Assembly (NCBI RefSeq): GCF_020023735.2
Contig: NZ_CP076444.2
Coordinates: 573,501-637,500 of the forward strand
From: Mycoavidus sp. HKI
GTDB lineage: Bacteria; Pseudomonadota; Gammaproteobacteria; Burkholderiales; Burkholderiaceae
Length of the DNA: 64,000 nucleotides
Direction: 5' to 3'
The notes under the pieces: generated by a model
What the model was told of the DNA's origin: nothing
What the model saw: the letters and a program-made list of their open reading frames with translations, nothing else
Database searches by the model: none
Position numbers and translations under genes: made by a program
In this document: positions 1 through 9,494 of the stretch, piece by piece
How the letters are laid out: each line of letters begins with the position of its first letter
Position numbering within the stretch: position 1 is the stretch's first letter

Positions 1-2732
1 ACGATGCGATTCAAGCTGATCCCAAAGCCGCCGGCGGCGTTACCGTCAGCGTGATGATGGGTGAAAGCCATCAAGAGTTTCAGCAAACGCAACGGAGCGC
101 AACAGCGTTGGGCAGCACAATTACGGCGGGCGGCACAGTGCACTTGGAGATGGAAGGTTCAGGCGAAGCGTCAACCCTCAATATCATTGGTTCTCAAATT
201 GAAGCCAAACAAGATGTCCAACTCAAAGTAGAAGGCCCCCTGAAAATTGAGGCAGCGCCGAACACCTTTATCCAGCACAGTGAGCAGCACAGCCAGAGCA
301 GCGCGGCAGGGTTAGCGGCCACCCTCGGAACCCATAGCTCATTAGGTGCTGCCGTCGCAATCAGCAGCGGGCGCGGCCACGCAGATGGCGTTGAGGTCAG
401 TCATACGCCAGCTCAGATCAAAGCTGGCCGCAAGCTGATGTTAAACGCACAAAGTAATGTCCACTTAAAAGGCGCACAACTCTCTGGCCAGCAAGTCCAA
501 GCCAGAATCGAGGGCGACCTTGAAATTGAAAGCGTGCAGAATGCGAGTGCCTATAACAGCCGCTATCAAAGTATCAGCGGCAGTGCTACAGCCGGTCCTG
601 CATCTGCCGTGAGCATTAATTTCTCACAACAAAAGATAGATAGTCATTATCTGAGCGTAGCGGAGCAAGCGGGCATCCAAGCTGGCGAAGGCGGCTTCCA
701 GATTGGAGTCAAAGGCGATACGAAACTGCTGGGTAGCGTGATAGTAAGTACAGATCGGGCGATTGAAGAAGGCAAGAATCAATTTATAACGGGTACTCTA
801 GCGATCAGTGATATAGAGAATCAAGCGCGCTACAACGCAAGAAGCCTGGGCTTAGGTATCGGGTACAGCAAAGATGGCAAAGGGGTGGGTTCGAGTCAAC
901 GTGGTAAAGCGATTACACCGGCGCATAAGGGTAATCAGTTGACGAGCTTAAAAGGTGCCAGCGCCTCGATGCCGATAGCGATAAGCGCTTCTGGCCAAGC
1001 CACGTCGACCACCCGAAGTGCGATTAGCGGCGCTCAAATTGTAATTATGGATGAGCCGCGGCAGAAGGCGTTGACGGGGCGAAGTGTAGAAGAGACGATA
1101 GTTAGCTTAAATCGCAATCCGACTCATATCCATCAGGCGTTAGAGACGATCTTTAACAAAACTGAGATTGAGGCCGGCTTTGAGATCGTGGGAGCATTGG
1201 GCCGAGAAGCGAATGCGTTTATTGCGAATAGAGCCAGAGAAGCAGATCGTAAAATTGAGCAAGCTGAGCATCAAGAAGCGCTTGCGAATGAAAATGAATT
1301 GATGTCTGTAGAGCAGCGGCAGGAGTTACGTGAGACTGCGGCTGAATTACGCTCGCAGGCGCAAGCACTGAATAAGCAATGGGGGCCAGGTGGAACCTAC
1401 CGTCAAGTGCTCACAGCCGTCACCGCAGCAGCGTCTGGCAATGTAACAGGTGCAACCGCACAATTTGTGCAAAGCGGCGTAGTGAATCTGATTCAGCAGC
1501 AAGGCGCAAGCCATATCGGCGAGTTAGTGAAATCTGGAGCGATCAATGAAGGCAGCCCAGCCCATGCAGCGCTGCACGCGTTAGTTGGACTAGGCGGCGC
1601 CGCGGCATCGAATCAAAGCATGAGCGCCGGTGCGATAGGTGGGGCTGTATCGAGCATTTTAACGCATGCATTTAGTCCAACTCATCCAGATGAAACACGC
1701 ACAGAACAAGAAGCAAAACGCAACATTGCTACGACGCTGGTAGCCGGTGTTGCAGCGCTCGCGGGCGAGAACGCTGCAACGTCAGTCAACAGTGCGGTAG
1801 CAGCGGTAGATAATAACTGGCTGGCTACCGAGCAAAAAGCGCGTGCCCAAAAAGAGTTTGATGCTTGTGAAGGCAATCTGCTCTGTCAATCGAAAACATT
1901 CGTTAAATGGACTGGCGTTTCGGCCAAACAAGATGCATTGATTGGCGCAGGTTTTATCGAGGGTCTGTCGGAAGCAAATTGGGAAATGCTAGAAGGTATA
2001 GCAGCACTTGCATTGCATCCGATCAAAACTGTAGAGGGATTAATAGCGCTGGTTACCGATAAAGAAGTACGAACTCAAGTGGGTGAAGCAATCTCTGCCG
2101 AATGGGATGCCAAAATCAACCGAATAACGGTTGCAAAAGCAGAAGGTGGTGACCAAAATGCTGTGCAACTGGGGCGCGATGCAGGTAATTTATTTTACCA
2201 GGCAGTTACGACAATAGTTGCAGCAGGGGGGATTGCGAAGTTAGCGTCATCGCTTGGTAAGGCAGGCATTCATGTAGGCAAGAAAACACTAGAAGAATTT
2301 TTGCATGTTGACTTAGCGAAAGCGGGAAGAACCTTAGGACCCAATGGCAAACCACTATTGGATTCTAGTTTGTTGGTAACTAAAGAAGCAACTGCCCGTG
2401 CCCCAATTCCAAGTCAAACAATCACTACAACTATAAGCAGTAACAGATTGAATATGCAACTTGCTGCAGAGCAAGCTGCAGGCGTTCGGATGCCGACAGA
2501 GATTGTTGGCTATAGTAAACATGGGATTAATCATGCTATTTCGCGTGAGGGTTCGGGAATCAATCCAAAAAGTATTTTGGATGCTTGGAGAAATCCGATT
2601 GCTATTAAACATGTTCCAACTAAAGAGGGGCCTACCTTCCGTTTGGAAGGGAAAGATGCGACTGTCGTGATTAATCCAAAAGGAAAAATTGTTACCATTT
2701 GGCCACAATCTAAAATTGGAGCAAGGAAATGA
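1..2732 (+). CDS. cdiA: CdiA-type contact-dependent inhibition exoprotein, 3' part (toxin A1)
   Basis: The frame is open to the left edge, so the gene begins upstream of the window; the visible part codes for about 909 residues. Counting from the GTG at 51, residues 1-270 are polar, beta-rich haemagglutinin-type repeats typical of TpsA/CdiA proteins. A helical Glu/Ala/Gln-rich stretch follows (about 390-450), then an Ala/Gly-rich pretoxin region with VDNN at about residue 586, in the place of the VENN motif that separates the CdiA stalk from the variable toxin. The last 75 residues (819-893) form the variable domain, with the motif GYSKHGINHAISR and a beta-rich tail. This resembles small RNase toxins of the BECR type, but the activity is inferred. 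In this family the protein is exported through a CdiB pore, which is not in the window, and the toxin enters neighbouring cells. The stop overlaps the immunity gene start (ATGA). Confidence 0.85.
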   Translation, partial: DAIQADPKAAGGVTVSVMMGESHQEFQQTQRSATALGSTITAGGTVHLEMEGSGEASTLNIIGSQIEAKQDVQLKVEGPLKIEAAPNTFIQHSEQHSQSSAAGLAATLGTHSSLGAAVAISSGRGHADGVEVSHTPAQIKAGRKLMLNAQSNVHLKGAQLSGQQVQARIEGDLEIESVQNASAYNSRYQSISGSATAGPASAVSINFSQQKIDSHYLSVAEQAGIQAGEGGFQIGVKGDTKLLGSVIVSTDRAIEEGKNQFITGTLAISDIENQARYNARSLGLGIGYSKDGKGVGSSQRGKAITPAHKGNQLTSLKGASASMPIAISASGQATSTTRSAISGAQIVIMDEPRQKALTGRSVEETIVSLNRNPTHIHQALETIFNKTEIEAGFEIVGALGREANAFIANRAREADRKIEQAEHQEALANENELMSVEQRQELRETAAELRSQAQALNKQWGPGGTYRQVLTAVTAAASGNVTGATAQFVQSGVVNLIQQQGASHIGELVKSGAINEGSPAHAALHALVGLGGAAASNQSMSAGAIGGAVSSILTHAFSPTHPDETRTEQEAKRNIATTLVAGVAALAGENAATSVNSAVAAVDNNWLATEQKARAQKEFDACEGNLLCQSKTFVKWTGVSAKQDALIGAGFIEGLSEANWEMLEGIAALALHPIKTVEGLIALVTDKEVRTQVGEAISAEWDAKINRITVAKAEGGDQNAVQLGRDAGNLFYQAVTTIVAAGGIAKLASSLGKAGIHVGKKTLEEFLHVDLAKAGRTLGPNGKPLLDSSLLVTKEATARAPIPSQTITTTISSNRLNMQLAAEQAAGVRMPTEIVGYSKHGINHAISREGSGINPKSILDAWRNPIAIKHVPTKEGPTFRLEGKDATVVINPKGKIVTIWPQSKIGARK

Positions 2733-2974
2733 ATGCCAGGGAAAGATCACTTTTAAGAACGGTTGTTTCTAAGCGCAGCCCAGAGAATATAAAATTGGTT
2801 GATAATTTGCTTTCTGGGTCCTTAGATGACAAAGGAAGGAGAATCCTTATTGATATAGTAGGTGACGAATTGCTTACAGAGGGATTTGCTGGACCTGATT
2901 ACTCTCTTAATGCAATCGGAGATGAATTAGAATCTTTAATAGATGCAATAAATCGCAAAGTATGGGGAGATTGA
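2729..2974 (+). CDS. Immunity protein A1 (CdiI-like), cognate to the upstream toxin
   Basis: This 81-residue protein is small, acidic and largely helical, with no signal peptide. Its ATG overlaps the stop of the toxin gene by four bases (ATGA), the usual arrangement for a toxin and its immunity gene. Three related genes follow at 7226, 7819 and 8431, each directly after a related toxin tail. The shared pattern is M-N-A-R-x-x-x-L-L-R near the start, a central ELL-TEG or EFL-EG segment and a C-terminal GDELESLIDAI. The family name is not recognised; the role is inferred from position and from co-variation with the toxin. Confidence 0.75.
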   Translation: MNARERSLLRTVVSKRSPENIKLVDNLLSGSLDDKGRRILIDIVGDELLTEGFAGPDYSLNAIGDELESLIDAINRKVWGD

Positions 2975-3056
2975 TGAATAGCTAACCACTATAGGAAATA
3001 TTAATGATCTCTATTGCTGAGTCTTTTGATAATGTAAGTGACCCCTGAACAAGTTC

Positions 3057-5187
3057 ATGGGTTCTCAAATTGAAGCCAAACAAGATGTCCAACTTAAAGT
3101 AGAAGGTCCCTTGAAAATTGAGGCAGCGCCGAACACCTTTATCCAGCACAGTGAGCAGCACAGCCAGAGCAGCGCGGCAGGGTTAGCGGCCACCCTCGGA
3201 ACCCATAGCTCATTAGGTGCTGCCGTCGCAATCAGCAGCGGGCGCGGCCACGCAGATGGCGTTGAGGTCAGTCATACGCCAGCTCAGATCAAAGCTGGCC
3301 GCAAGCTGATGTTAAACGCACAAAGTAATGTCCACTTAAAAGGCGCACAACTCTCTGGCCAGCAAGTCCAAGCCAGAATCGAGGGTGACCTTGAAATTGA
3401 AAGCGTGCAGAATTCGAGTACCTATAACAGCCGCTATCAAAGTATCAGCGGCAGTGCTACAGCCGGTCCTGCATCTGCCGTGAGCATTAATTTCTCACAA
3501 CAAAAGATAGATAGTCATTATCTGAGCGTAGCGGAGCAAGCGGGCATCCAAGCTGGCGCAAGCGGCTTCCAGATTGGAGTCAAAGGCGATACGAAACTGC
3601 TGGGTAGCGTGATAGCAAGTACAGATCGGGCGATTGAAGAAGGCAAGAATCAATTTATAACGGGTACTCTAGCGATCAGTGATATAGAGAATCAAGCGCG
3701 CTACAACGCAAGAAGCCTGGGCTTAGGTATCGGGTACAGCAAAGATGGCAAAGGGGTCGAGTCAACGTGGTAAAGCGATTACACCGGCGCATAAGGGTAA
3801 TCAGTTGACGAGCTTAAAAGGTGCCAGCGCCTCGATGCCGATAGCGATAAGCGCTTCTGGCCAAGCCACGTCGACCACCAGAAGTGCGATTAGCGGCGCT
3901 CAAATTGTAATTATGGATGAGCAGCGGCAGAAGGCGTTGACGGGGCGAAGTGCAGAAGAGACGATAGCTAGCTTAAATCGCAATCCGGCACAAAGTCATG
4001 CGGCGTTAGAGCCCATTTTTAACAAAACTGAAATTGAGGCCGGCTTTGAGATCGTGGGAGCATTGGGCCGAGAAGCGAATGCGTTTATTGCCAATAGAGC
4101 CAGAGAAGCAGATCGTAAAATTGAGCAAGCTGAGCATCAAGAAGCGCTTGCGAATGAAAATGAATTGATGTCTGTAGAGCAGCGGCAGGCGTTACGTGAG
4201 ACTGCAACTGAATTACGCTCGCAGGCGCAAGCACTGAATAAGCAATGGGGGCCAGGTGGAACCTACCGTCGAGTGCTCACAGCCGTCACTGCAGCCGCAT
4301 CTGGCAATGTGACAGGGACGACCGCACAGTTTGTGCAATCAACGGCCATGAATTATTTACAAAGCTTAGGTGCAGAAAAAATAAAAGAGATTTCAGATAA
4401 TTTAAACAGTGAAGGTGTGCGCGCAGCTTTGCATGGGACATTGGCTTACGGCAGCGCTGCTGTGCAGGGGCAAGAGGGAGGTTCGGCAGCCTTAGGAGCA
4501 AGTGCGAGTGTATTGGTGAGCAACCTGCTGGGTTCAGTGGATGGTCTTTCTGCACAAGAGAAGGAGGCGCGTAAAAATTTAGTAACGGGGCTAGTGGCGG
4601 GAATTGCAGCAGCAAGTGGCGCAGATTCGGCGTTAGCGCAGAATGCGGCGCAAATTGAAGTGGAAAATAATCAGTTGGCGCTACCTTCCCAAGCACTGCC
4701 ACCGATGGGGAGGCCCATGGCGCCATTGCAGCCATTTCGAATTCCAGGGAGAGAGCGGCATGAAGGTGAGGAGATACCGCTGTTTGGGGGCGTGCCTGAT
4801 CGATCAAGGGATAGAGCGCGGCCGTTAGTGAGTCCTAGAGAGGCTCAACAAGGAGTTGAACCAATAACTACGCCGATGAATGAGGAGGTGAGTGCGTACG
4901 GGAATGCGATTTTTAGTGAGGCCCCAAAAGAGGAGGCTGTAGTTGTTGATATTGAGCAGATGCTCACTAATCAAGAAATTAAAGCTATTCGCTCTTATGA
5001 AAAACTTATTACCGAGCACGAACAAAAACTAAAATGGTTCAAAGAAAATATGACTACCAAACCAGGAATGGAAGGTCTAGCACCAGATATTGTTTCAAAA
5101 CAACAAGGGGCACGCATAAGACACTTAGAAAAAGAAATTAAAACATTTTCTGATAATATCGATAAAATAAAAGGACACGGCAAATGA
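3057..5187 (+). pseudogene. Orphan CdiA segment, copy 2, with VENN motif and toxin B (frameshifted)
   Basis: From 3060 the DNA repeats the main cdiA gene (starting near 190) almost base for base for about 1.2 kb, then diverges after about 4320. There is no export signal or true gene start; the copy begins inside the haemagglutinin repeats. A 5-base deletion near 3759 (AAGGGGTGGGTTCGAG in the main gene, AAGGGGTCGAG here) breaks the frame, and reading resumes from the ATG at 3745. The second half has a canonical VENN at 4660-4671. A Pro/Arg-rich linker follows, then a charged helical C-terminal domain of about 75 residues (IRSYEKLI ... IRHLEKEIKTF) unrelated to toxin A. This matches the known layout of orphan CdiA-CT modules, which can recombine into the main gene through shared upstream sequence. 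Toxin B activity is not recognised. Confidence 0.8.
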
Positions 5188-5633
5188 GCACCAATCTAGT
5201 AAAGCACAGTAGAAATTGTGAATTAATTATTTCATCTTTTGATGACTTTAATTCAACGAGCATTATTAAAGATAGAGAGCTTGTCTGTTTACTTATAGTA
5301 AACAATTTTTTTGATAAAGAGAAAATTTCACATCTTGTTAAAAAAATTATTGATCTTGGCGCAGTATTTTTCTTAACTTGTGGTAAATTTTCAGATGAAG
5401 TTCATGATTTAATTGATAAAATAATAGAGGTTGACAATAATAGAGATCTTTCTTACATTGCCACGACCTCACATAAAAATGAGGAAATAAAAGATATTTC
5501 ATATTTTTTTATCCGATCTACATATTTAGATCCTAAGGAATATCGTTGTTTGGCACTTTTCGATAGATACGACTCTGAATCTATGGAATTGCAGTCTGAG
5601 TTAATGAAAGTATTAGACGAAGGTTATCAATGA
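5184..5633 (+). CDS. Immunity protein B, cognate to orphan toxin B
   Basis: A 149-residue protein whose ATG overlaps the stop of the toxin B frame (ATGA). It is intact and clearly more A+T-rich than its neighbours, as is common for imported toxin/immunity modules. It has no membrane segment or signal peptide and looks like a soluble alpha/beta protein (repeated hydrophobic strands such as LVCLLIV and AVFFLTCG). It shares no similarity with the A-type immunity proteins. The function is inferred from position only. That it is intact while its toxin frame is split suggests it may still be kept for protection. Confidence 0.65.
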   Translation: MSTNLVKHSRNCELIISSFDDFNSTSIIKDRELVCLLIVNNFFDKEKISHLVKKIIDLGAVFFLTCGKFSDEVHDLIDKIIEVDNNRDLSYIATTSHKNEEIKDISYFFIRSTYLDPKEYRCLALFDRYDSESMELQSELMKVLDEGYQ

Positions 5634-5679
5634 TAATTAGGTATTGTTTTTGATGGAAAATAATAAATTAGGGAAAATG

Positions 5680-7229
5680 TTATCGACGATCTTTAACCAA
5701 ACTGAAATTGAGGCCGGCTTTGAGATCGTAGGAGCATTGAGCCGAAAAGCTAATGCGTTTATTGCGAATAGAGCAAGAGAAGCGGATCGTAAAATTCAGC
5801 AAGCTGAGCATCAAGAAGCGCTTGCTAATGAAAATGAATTGATGTCTGTCGAGCAGCGATAGGCGTTATGTGAGACTGCAACTGAATTACGCTCGCAGGC
5901 GCAAGCACTGAATAAGTAATAGGGGCCAGGTGGAACCTACCGTCAAGTGCTCACAGCCGTTACCGCAGCCGCGTCTGAAAATGTGACTGGGACGACCGCA
6001 TAGTTTGTGCAAAGCGGCGTGCTGAATCTGGAGCGATCAATGAAGGCAGCCCAGCCCATGCAGCACTGCACGCGTTAGTTGGACTAGGCGGCGCCGCGGC
6101 ATTGAATCAAAGCATGAGCGCCGGTGCGATAGGTGGGGCTGTGTCGAGCATTTTAACGCATGCATTTAGTCCAATTCATCCAGATGAAACACGCACAGAA
6201 CAAGAAGCAAAACGCAACATTGCTACGACGCTGGTAGCCGGTGTTGCAGCGCTCGCGGGCGAGAACGCTGCAACGTCAGTCAACAGTGCGGTAGCAGCGG
6301 TAGATAATAACTGGCTGGCTACCGAGCAAAAAGCGCGTGCCCAAAAAGAGTTTGATGCTTGTGAAGGCAATCTGCTCTGTCAATCGAAAACATTCGTTAA
6401 ATGGACTGGCGTTTCGGCCAAACAAGATGCATTGATTGGCGCAGGTTTTATCGAGGGTCTGTCGGAAGAAAATTGGGAAATGCTAGAAGGTATAGCAGCA
6501 CTTGTATTGCATCCGATCAAAACTGTAGAGGGATTAATAGCGCTGGTTACCGATAAAGAAGTACGAACTCAAGTGGGTGAAGCAATCTCTGCCGAATGGG
6601 ATGCCAAAATCAACCGAATAACGGTTGCAAAAGCAGAAGGTGGTGACCAAAATGCTGTGCAACTGGGGCGCGATGCAGGTAATTTATTTTACCAGGCAGT
6701 TACGACAATAGTTGCGGCAGGGGGGATTGCGAAGTTAGCGTCATCGCTTGGTAAGGCAGGCATTCATGTAGGCAAGAAAACACTAGAAGAATTTTTGCAT
6801 GTTGACTTAGCGAAAGCGGGAAGAACCTTAGGACCCAATGGCAAACCACTATTGGACTCTAGTTTGTTGATAACTAAACAAGCAACTGCCCGTGCCCCAA
6901 TCACAAGTCAAACAATCACTATAACTATAAGCAGTGACAGATTGAATATGCAACTTGCTGCGGAGCAAGCTGCAGGCGTTCGAATGCCGACGGAGATTAC
7001 AGGATATACCAGGCACGGAATGAATCAGGCTATTTCGCGTGATGGCGGTATAGGAACAAATTCGAAAAGTATTTTGGATGCTTGGAAGAATCCAATACTT
7101 ATTGAATATTTTCCAACGAATCGTGGCCCCACATTCCGCCTGACGGGCAAAGACGCTACAATTTCTGTAAATTCTAAAGGGGAGCTTGTCACTGTTTGGT
7201 CAACGTCTAAAATTGGAGCAAGAAAATGA
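5680..7229 (+). pseudogene. Orphan CdiA segment, copy 3, carrying toxin A2 (degenerate 5' part)
   Basis: Sequence homologous to 1139-2732 of the main gene restarts near 5680. Its first 430 bases carry several in-frame stops where the main gene has Gln or other sense codons (TAG at 5860, TAA-TAG near 5920, TAG near 6001). It has also lost about 45 bases near 6030. From about 6102 the frame is open for 375 codons and nearly identical to the main gene, including the VDNN region. The last 75 codons diverge sharply: a toxin domain of the same family (GYTRHGMNQAISR) but a different allele. No start or export region is present, so this is a silent cassette rather than an expressed exoprotein. Its stop overlaps the next immunity gene. 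Confidence 0.8.
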
Positions 7230-7486
7230 ATGCTAGACAAAAAGCTCTTCTAAGAGCTGTCATTACTAAGCGTAGTCCGGAGCATATGGAATTGATTGAC
7301 GCTTTGTTATCAGACTCTATAGATAATGAAGGAAGATGCCTTCTAAGTCGTTTAGTGAATGAGGAGTTTTTGGCAGAGGGAATTGATCCAAATGATCCGG
7401 ATTTTTCTCCCAATTCGCTTGGTAATGAACTAGAGTCTTTAATAGACGCCATATACCATAAAGTGTGGTGGGTAGTTGATGAATAA
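7226..7486 (+). CDS. Immunity protein A2
   Basis: An 86-residue protein of the same family as the one at 2729, starting with ATG overlapping the stop of the toxin A2 frame. Compared with A1 it keeps the LLRAV-TKRSPEH and GNELESLIDAI blocks but differs through the middle, in step with the changes in its toxin. No signal peptide or membrane span is present. The frame is intact. The immunity role is inferred from pairing and co-divergence. Confidence 0.72.
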   Translation: MNARQKALLRAVITKRSPEHMELIDALLSDSIDNEGRCLLSRLVNEEFLAEGIDPNDPDFSPNSLGNELESLIDAIYHKVWWVVDE

Positions 7487-7529
7487 AGCAGATTTTAAAT
7501 CTGTGTGATCCATAGACATTAATGGGATG

Positions 7530-7665
7530 GCCGCTCCCCCATTAAACAGCAGCATGATGTGCCAAAATGGGAGTTCAATCTAATTTATTGAACAGGCAGG
7601 AGCATCCGAGATGAAGGCTACTACAGTCGGTATTGATTTGACAGATGTGCGATTTACATACATCG
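7530..7665 (+). mobile_element. Remnant of the 5' end of an IS110-like element
   Basis: An ATG at 7611 with a good GGCAGGAG-type ribosome site starts the peptide MKATTVGIDL, the usual N-terminus of IS110-family transposases (first Asp of the DEDD site). The similarity stops after about ten codons and the frame ends near 7679. The upstream bases, with a short CCGCTCCCCCATT stretch, may be the element's left end. Only a stub is left, wedged between immunity A2 and the next toxin tail. Confidence 0.45.
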
Positions 7666-7689
7666 TTTCACTTTTCTGAAAACTGTTTT

Positions 7690-7822
7690 TAATATTCAAT
7701 ATTACCCAACGAAATATGGGCCTACGTTTCGTCTGACGGGCGAAGATGCTGTTATTGCAGTTAATTCAAAAGGTGAGGTTATCACTATGTGGAAAAGGAG
7801 TAACACTGGAGCGAGAAAATGA
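7690..7822 (+). pseudogene. Toxin A3 tail fragment
   Basis: About 43 codons ending in TGA at 7820-7822 match the end of toxins A1 and A2 (pattern YYPTKYGPTFRLTGEDA ... GARK). The rest of the toxin, including the conserved KHGINHAISR block, is missing and is replaced upstream by the IS110-like stub. Its stop overlaps the next immunity gene, so the pair was complete before the deletion. Confidence 0.8.
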
Positions 7823-8046
7823 AAGCTAAACAAGAAACCCTTTTGAGGGCTGTCGTTGCTAAACATGGTCCGGAACATATCAAATTAATCAATGTATTGC
7901 TATCTGAGTCTATCGATGATGATGGGAAGTTGATTCTTTCTTGCTTGGTAAATAATGAATTTTTGGAAGAAGGAATTAATCCAGATTTCTCTCCTAATAC
8001 GTTTGGTTGCGAACTGGAAGACCTAATAGATATTATAAATAAATAA
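7819..8046 (+). CDS. Immunity protein A3 (orphan)
   Basis: A 75-residue member of the same immunity family (MKAKQETLLRAVVAKHGPEH ... GCELEDLIDII). The frame is intact although its toxin has been reduced to a tail. Retained immunity genes without toxins are known to protect against relatives that still deploy the toxin; that role is inference here. It could equally be on the way to decay. Confidence 0.68.
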   Translation: MKAKQETLLRAVVAKHGPEHIKLINVLLSESIDDDGKLILSCLVNNEFLEEGINPDFSPNTFGCELEDLIDIINK

Positions 8047-8065
8047 AGTGTTATCTAGTTATTCG

Positions 8066-8433
8066 GGAACCAGCGTTACCCAATGTACAGCCAGTCGCAC
8101 GTACTTCAGTTCCAAGTCAATCTATTACTACAGCTATAAGCAGTAATAGATTGAGTATGCAACTTGCTGCTGAGCAGGCTGCCGGCGTGCGGATGCCGAC
8201 AGAGATTGTTGGCTATATTAAACATGTGATTAATCATGCTATTTCGCGTGAGGGCGTGGGAATAAATCCAAGAAGTATTTTTGATTCTTGAAAAATCCAA
8301 TTTTTATTCGATATAAACCATCGAAATATGGGCCCACATTCCAATTGACGGGCAAAGATGCAGTTGTAGTAATTAATCCAAATGGAGAAATTGTCACTGC
8401 TTGGCCAAAAGGTAAATCTGGAGTAAGAAAATG
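8066..8433 (+). pseudogene. Toxin A4 fragment (frameshifted)
   Basis: From about 8090 the DNA matches the last 115 codons of toxin A1 (SVPSQSITTAISSNRL, then MPTEIVGYIKHVINHAISR). A one-base deletion at about 8290 turns the conserved DAW-x-NP region into a stop (GAT TCT TGA); the rest of the toxin is still recognisable in another frame up to the TGA at 8431-8433. The Gly of KHGIN is Val here. It is dead as a toxin. Confidence 0.8.
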
Positions 8434-8673
8434 AATACTAGGCAAATTGCTCTTCTAAGAGATATCGTTGCTAAACGCAGTTCAGAGCATATGAAATTAA
8501 TTGATGAATTACTATCTGAATCTATAGATTATGATGGAAAATTATTCCTCATTGAGTTAGTGAACGATGAATTTTTGGAAAAATGAATTAATCCAGATTT
8601 CTCTTCTAATGCAACTGGAGATGAGCTTGAATCTTTATTGGATGCAATAAATCATAAGGTGTTTTGGGAATAA
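8431..8673 (+). pseudogene. Immunity protein A4 with an internal stop
   Basis: The frame starts with MNTRQIALLRDIVAKRSSEH and would give 80 codons ending with TAA at 8671-8673. A TGA at 8584-8586 cuts it after 51 residues. At this place copy A3 has GGA (Gly), so a single base change explains the stop. The remaining codons (INPDFSSNATGDELESLLDAI) are still in frame and well conserved, so the lesion looks recent. Confidence 0.82.
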
Positions 8674-8749
8674 TTTTATTTTTGTAATAATCTACATGTT
8701 TTACAATTAAATTTTTACTTTTCGTATTGAGAGAAATACTTAATACTAA

Positions 8750-9468
8750 GTAAGGTACCTCCAAACCGAGGTGCCAATTGACCCGTCAAGTCTAACGCGT
8801 TGGCGCAAGCGGCTTGGTGAAGCAAGCGTAGAAGAGCTATTAGCAGAGACAATCGAAGCGTCCAAACGTAGTGATGTCATCAAAGCGTCGAGCGTAAAAC
8901 TAGTGATCGTTGACACCACGGTGATGGAGAAGGTGATAGCGTATCCGACCGATTCGCGATTGCTAGAGCGTTGCCGAGAGCATTTGGTTAAAGCGGCGAC
9001 ACAGTACGGTTTAAAGTTACGGCAAAACTACAACCGAGTCGCGCCGCGTCTATCAATTAAAATCAGTCGTTATGCGCACGCGAAGCAATTCAAAAGGATG
9101 CACAAGGCGTTGGGCACACTGCGTTCGCGAGCGGGACGAGTGATGCGTGACGTTGAGCGACAAATCGAGTCGGTGGCGGAGCAAGGGCGTGATGCATTGC
9201 GAGAGTTGATTGTGCGTAAAAAACGAATCATTTCGCAAAGGCCCAAGGATCAAGACAAACTCTATGCTCTGCATGCTCCGAAAGTGGAGTGCATAGCCAA
9301 AGGCAAGGCGCGTAAGCCGTACGGGTTTGGTGTAAAAGTGTCGATCACAACGACTCACCAGGAAGGGCTAGTGGTTGGCGCACGCTCGATGCCAGGAAAT
9401 CCCTATGATGGTCATACACTGGCCGAAGCGCTAGAATAGGCAGCGATCCTCAGTGATGTGACGTTAGA
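8750..9468 (+). mobile_element. Truncated IS5-family transposase gene
   Basis: The frame from about 8750 reads YLQTEVPIDPSSLTRWRKRL, matching the start of the catalytic region of IS5-family (DDE) transposases, whose N-terminal domain should lie before it. It continues through the first catalytic Asp (VIVDTTVMEK) and a long helical insert to SMPGNPYDGHTLAEALE. A TAG at 9437-9439 then stands where relatives have Gln, followed by AAILSDVT. The last third, with the final catalytic Glu, is missing. Both ends are lost, so it cannot move. It sits between the toxin bank and the aerobactin genes and may mark the import junction. Confidence 0.8.
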
Positions 9469-9494
9469 AAAACTATTTATTCAGGATTAACTCA

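Noticed and set aside
2355..2750. A 131-codon minus-strand frame over the toxin A1 end
   Set aside because: Opposite the toxin coding region and its immunity start; composition is that of an antisense frame and it is broken in the related copies.
4286..4807. A 173-codon frame on the minus strand inside the orphan CdiA copy 2
   Set aside because: It lies wholly opposite a recognisable CdiA segment, has low-complexity Pro/Leu/His composition and no ribosome site; a shadow frame.
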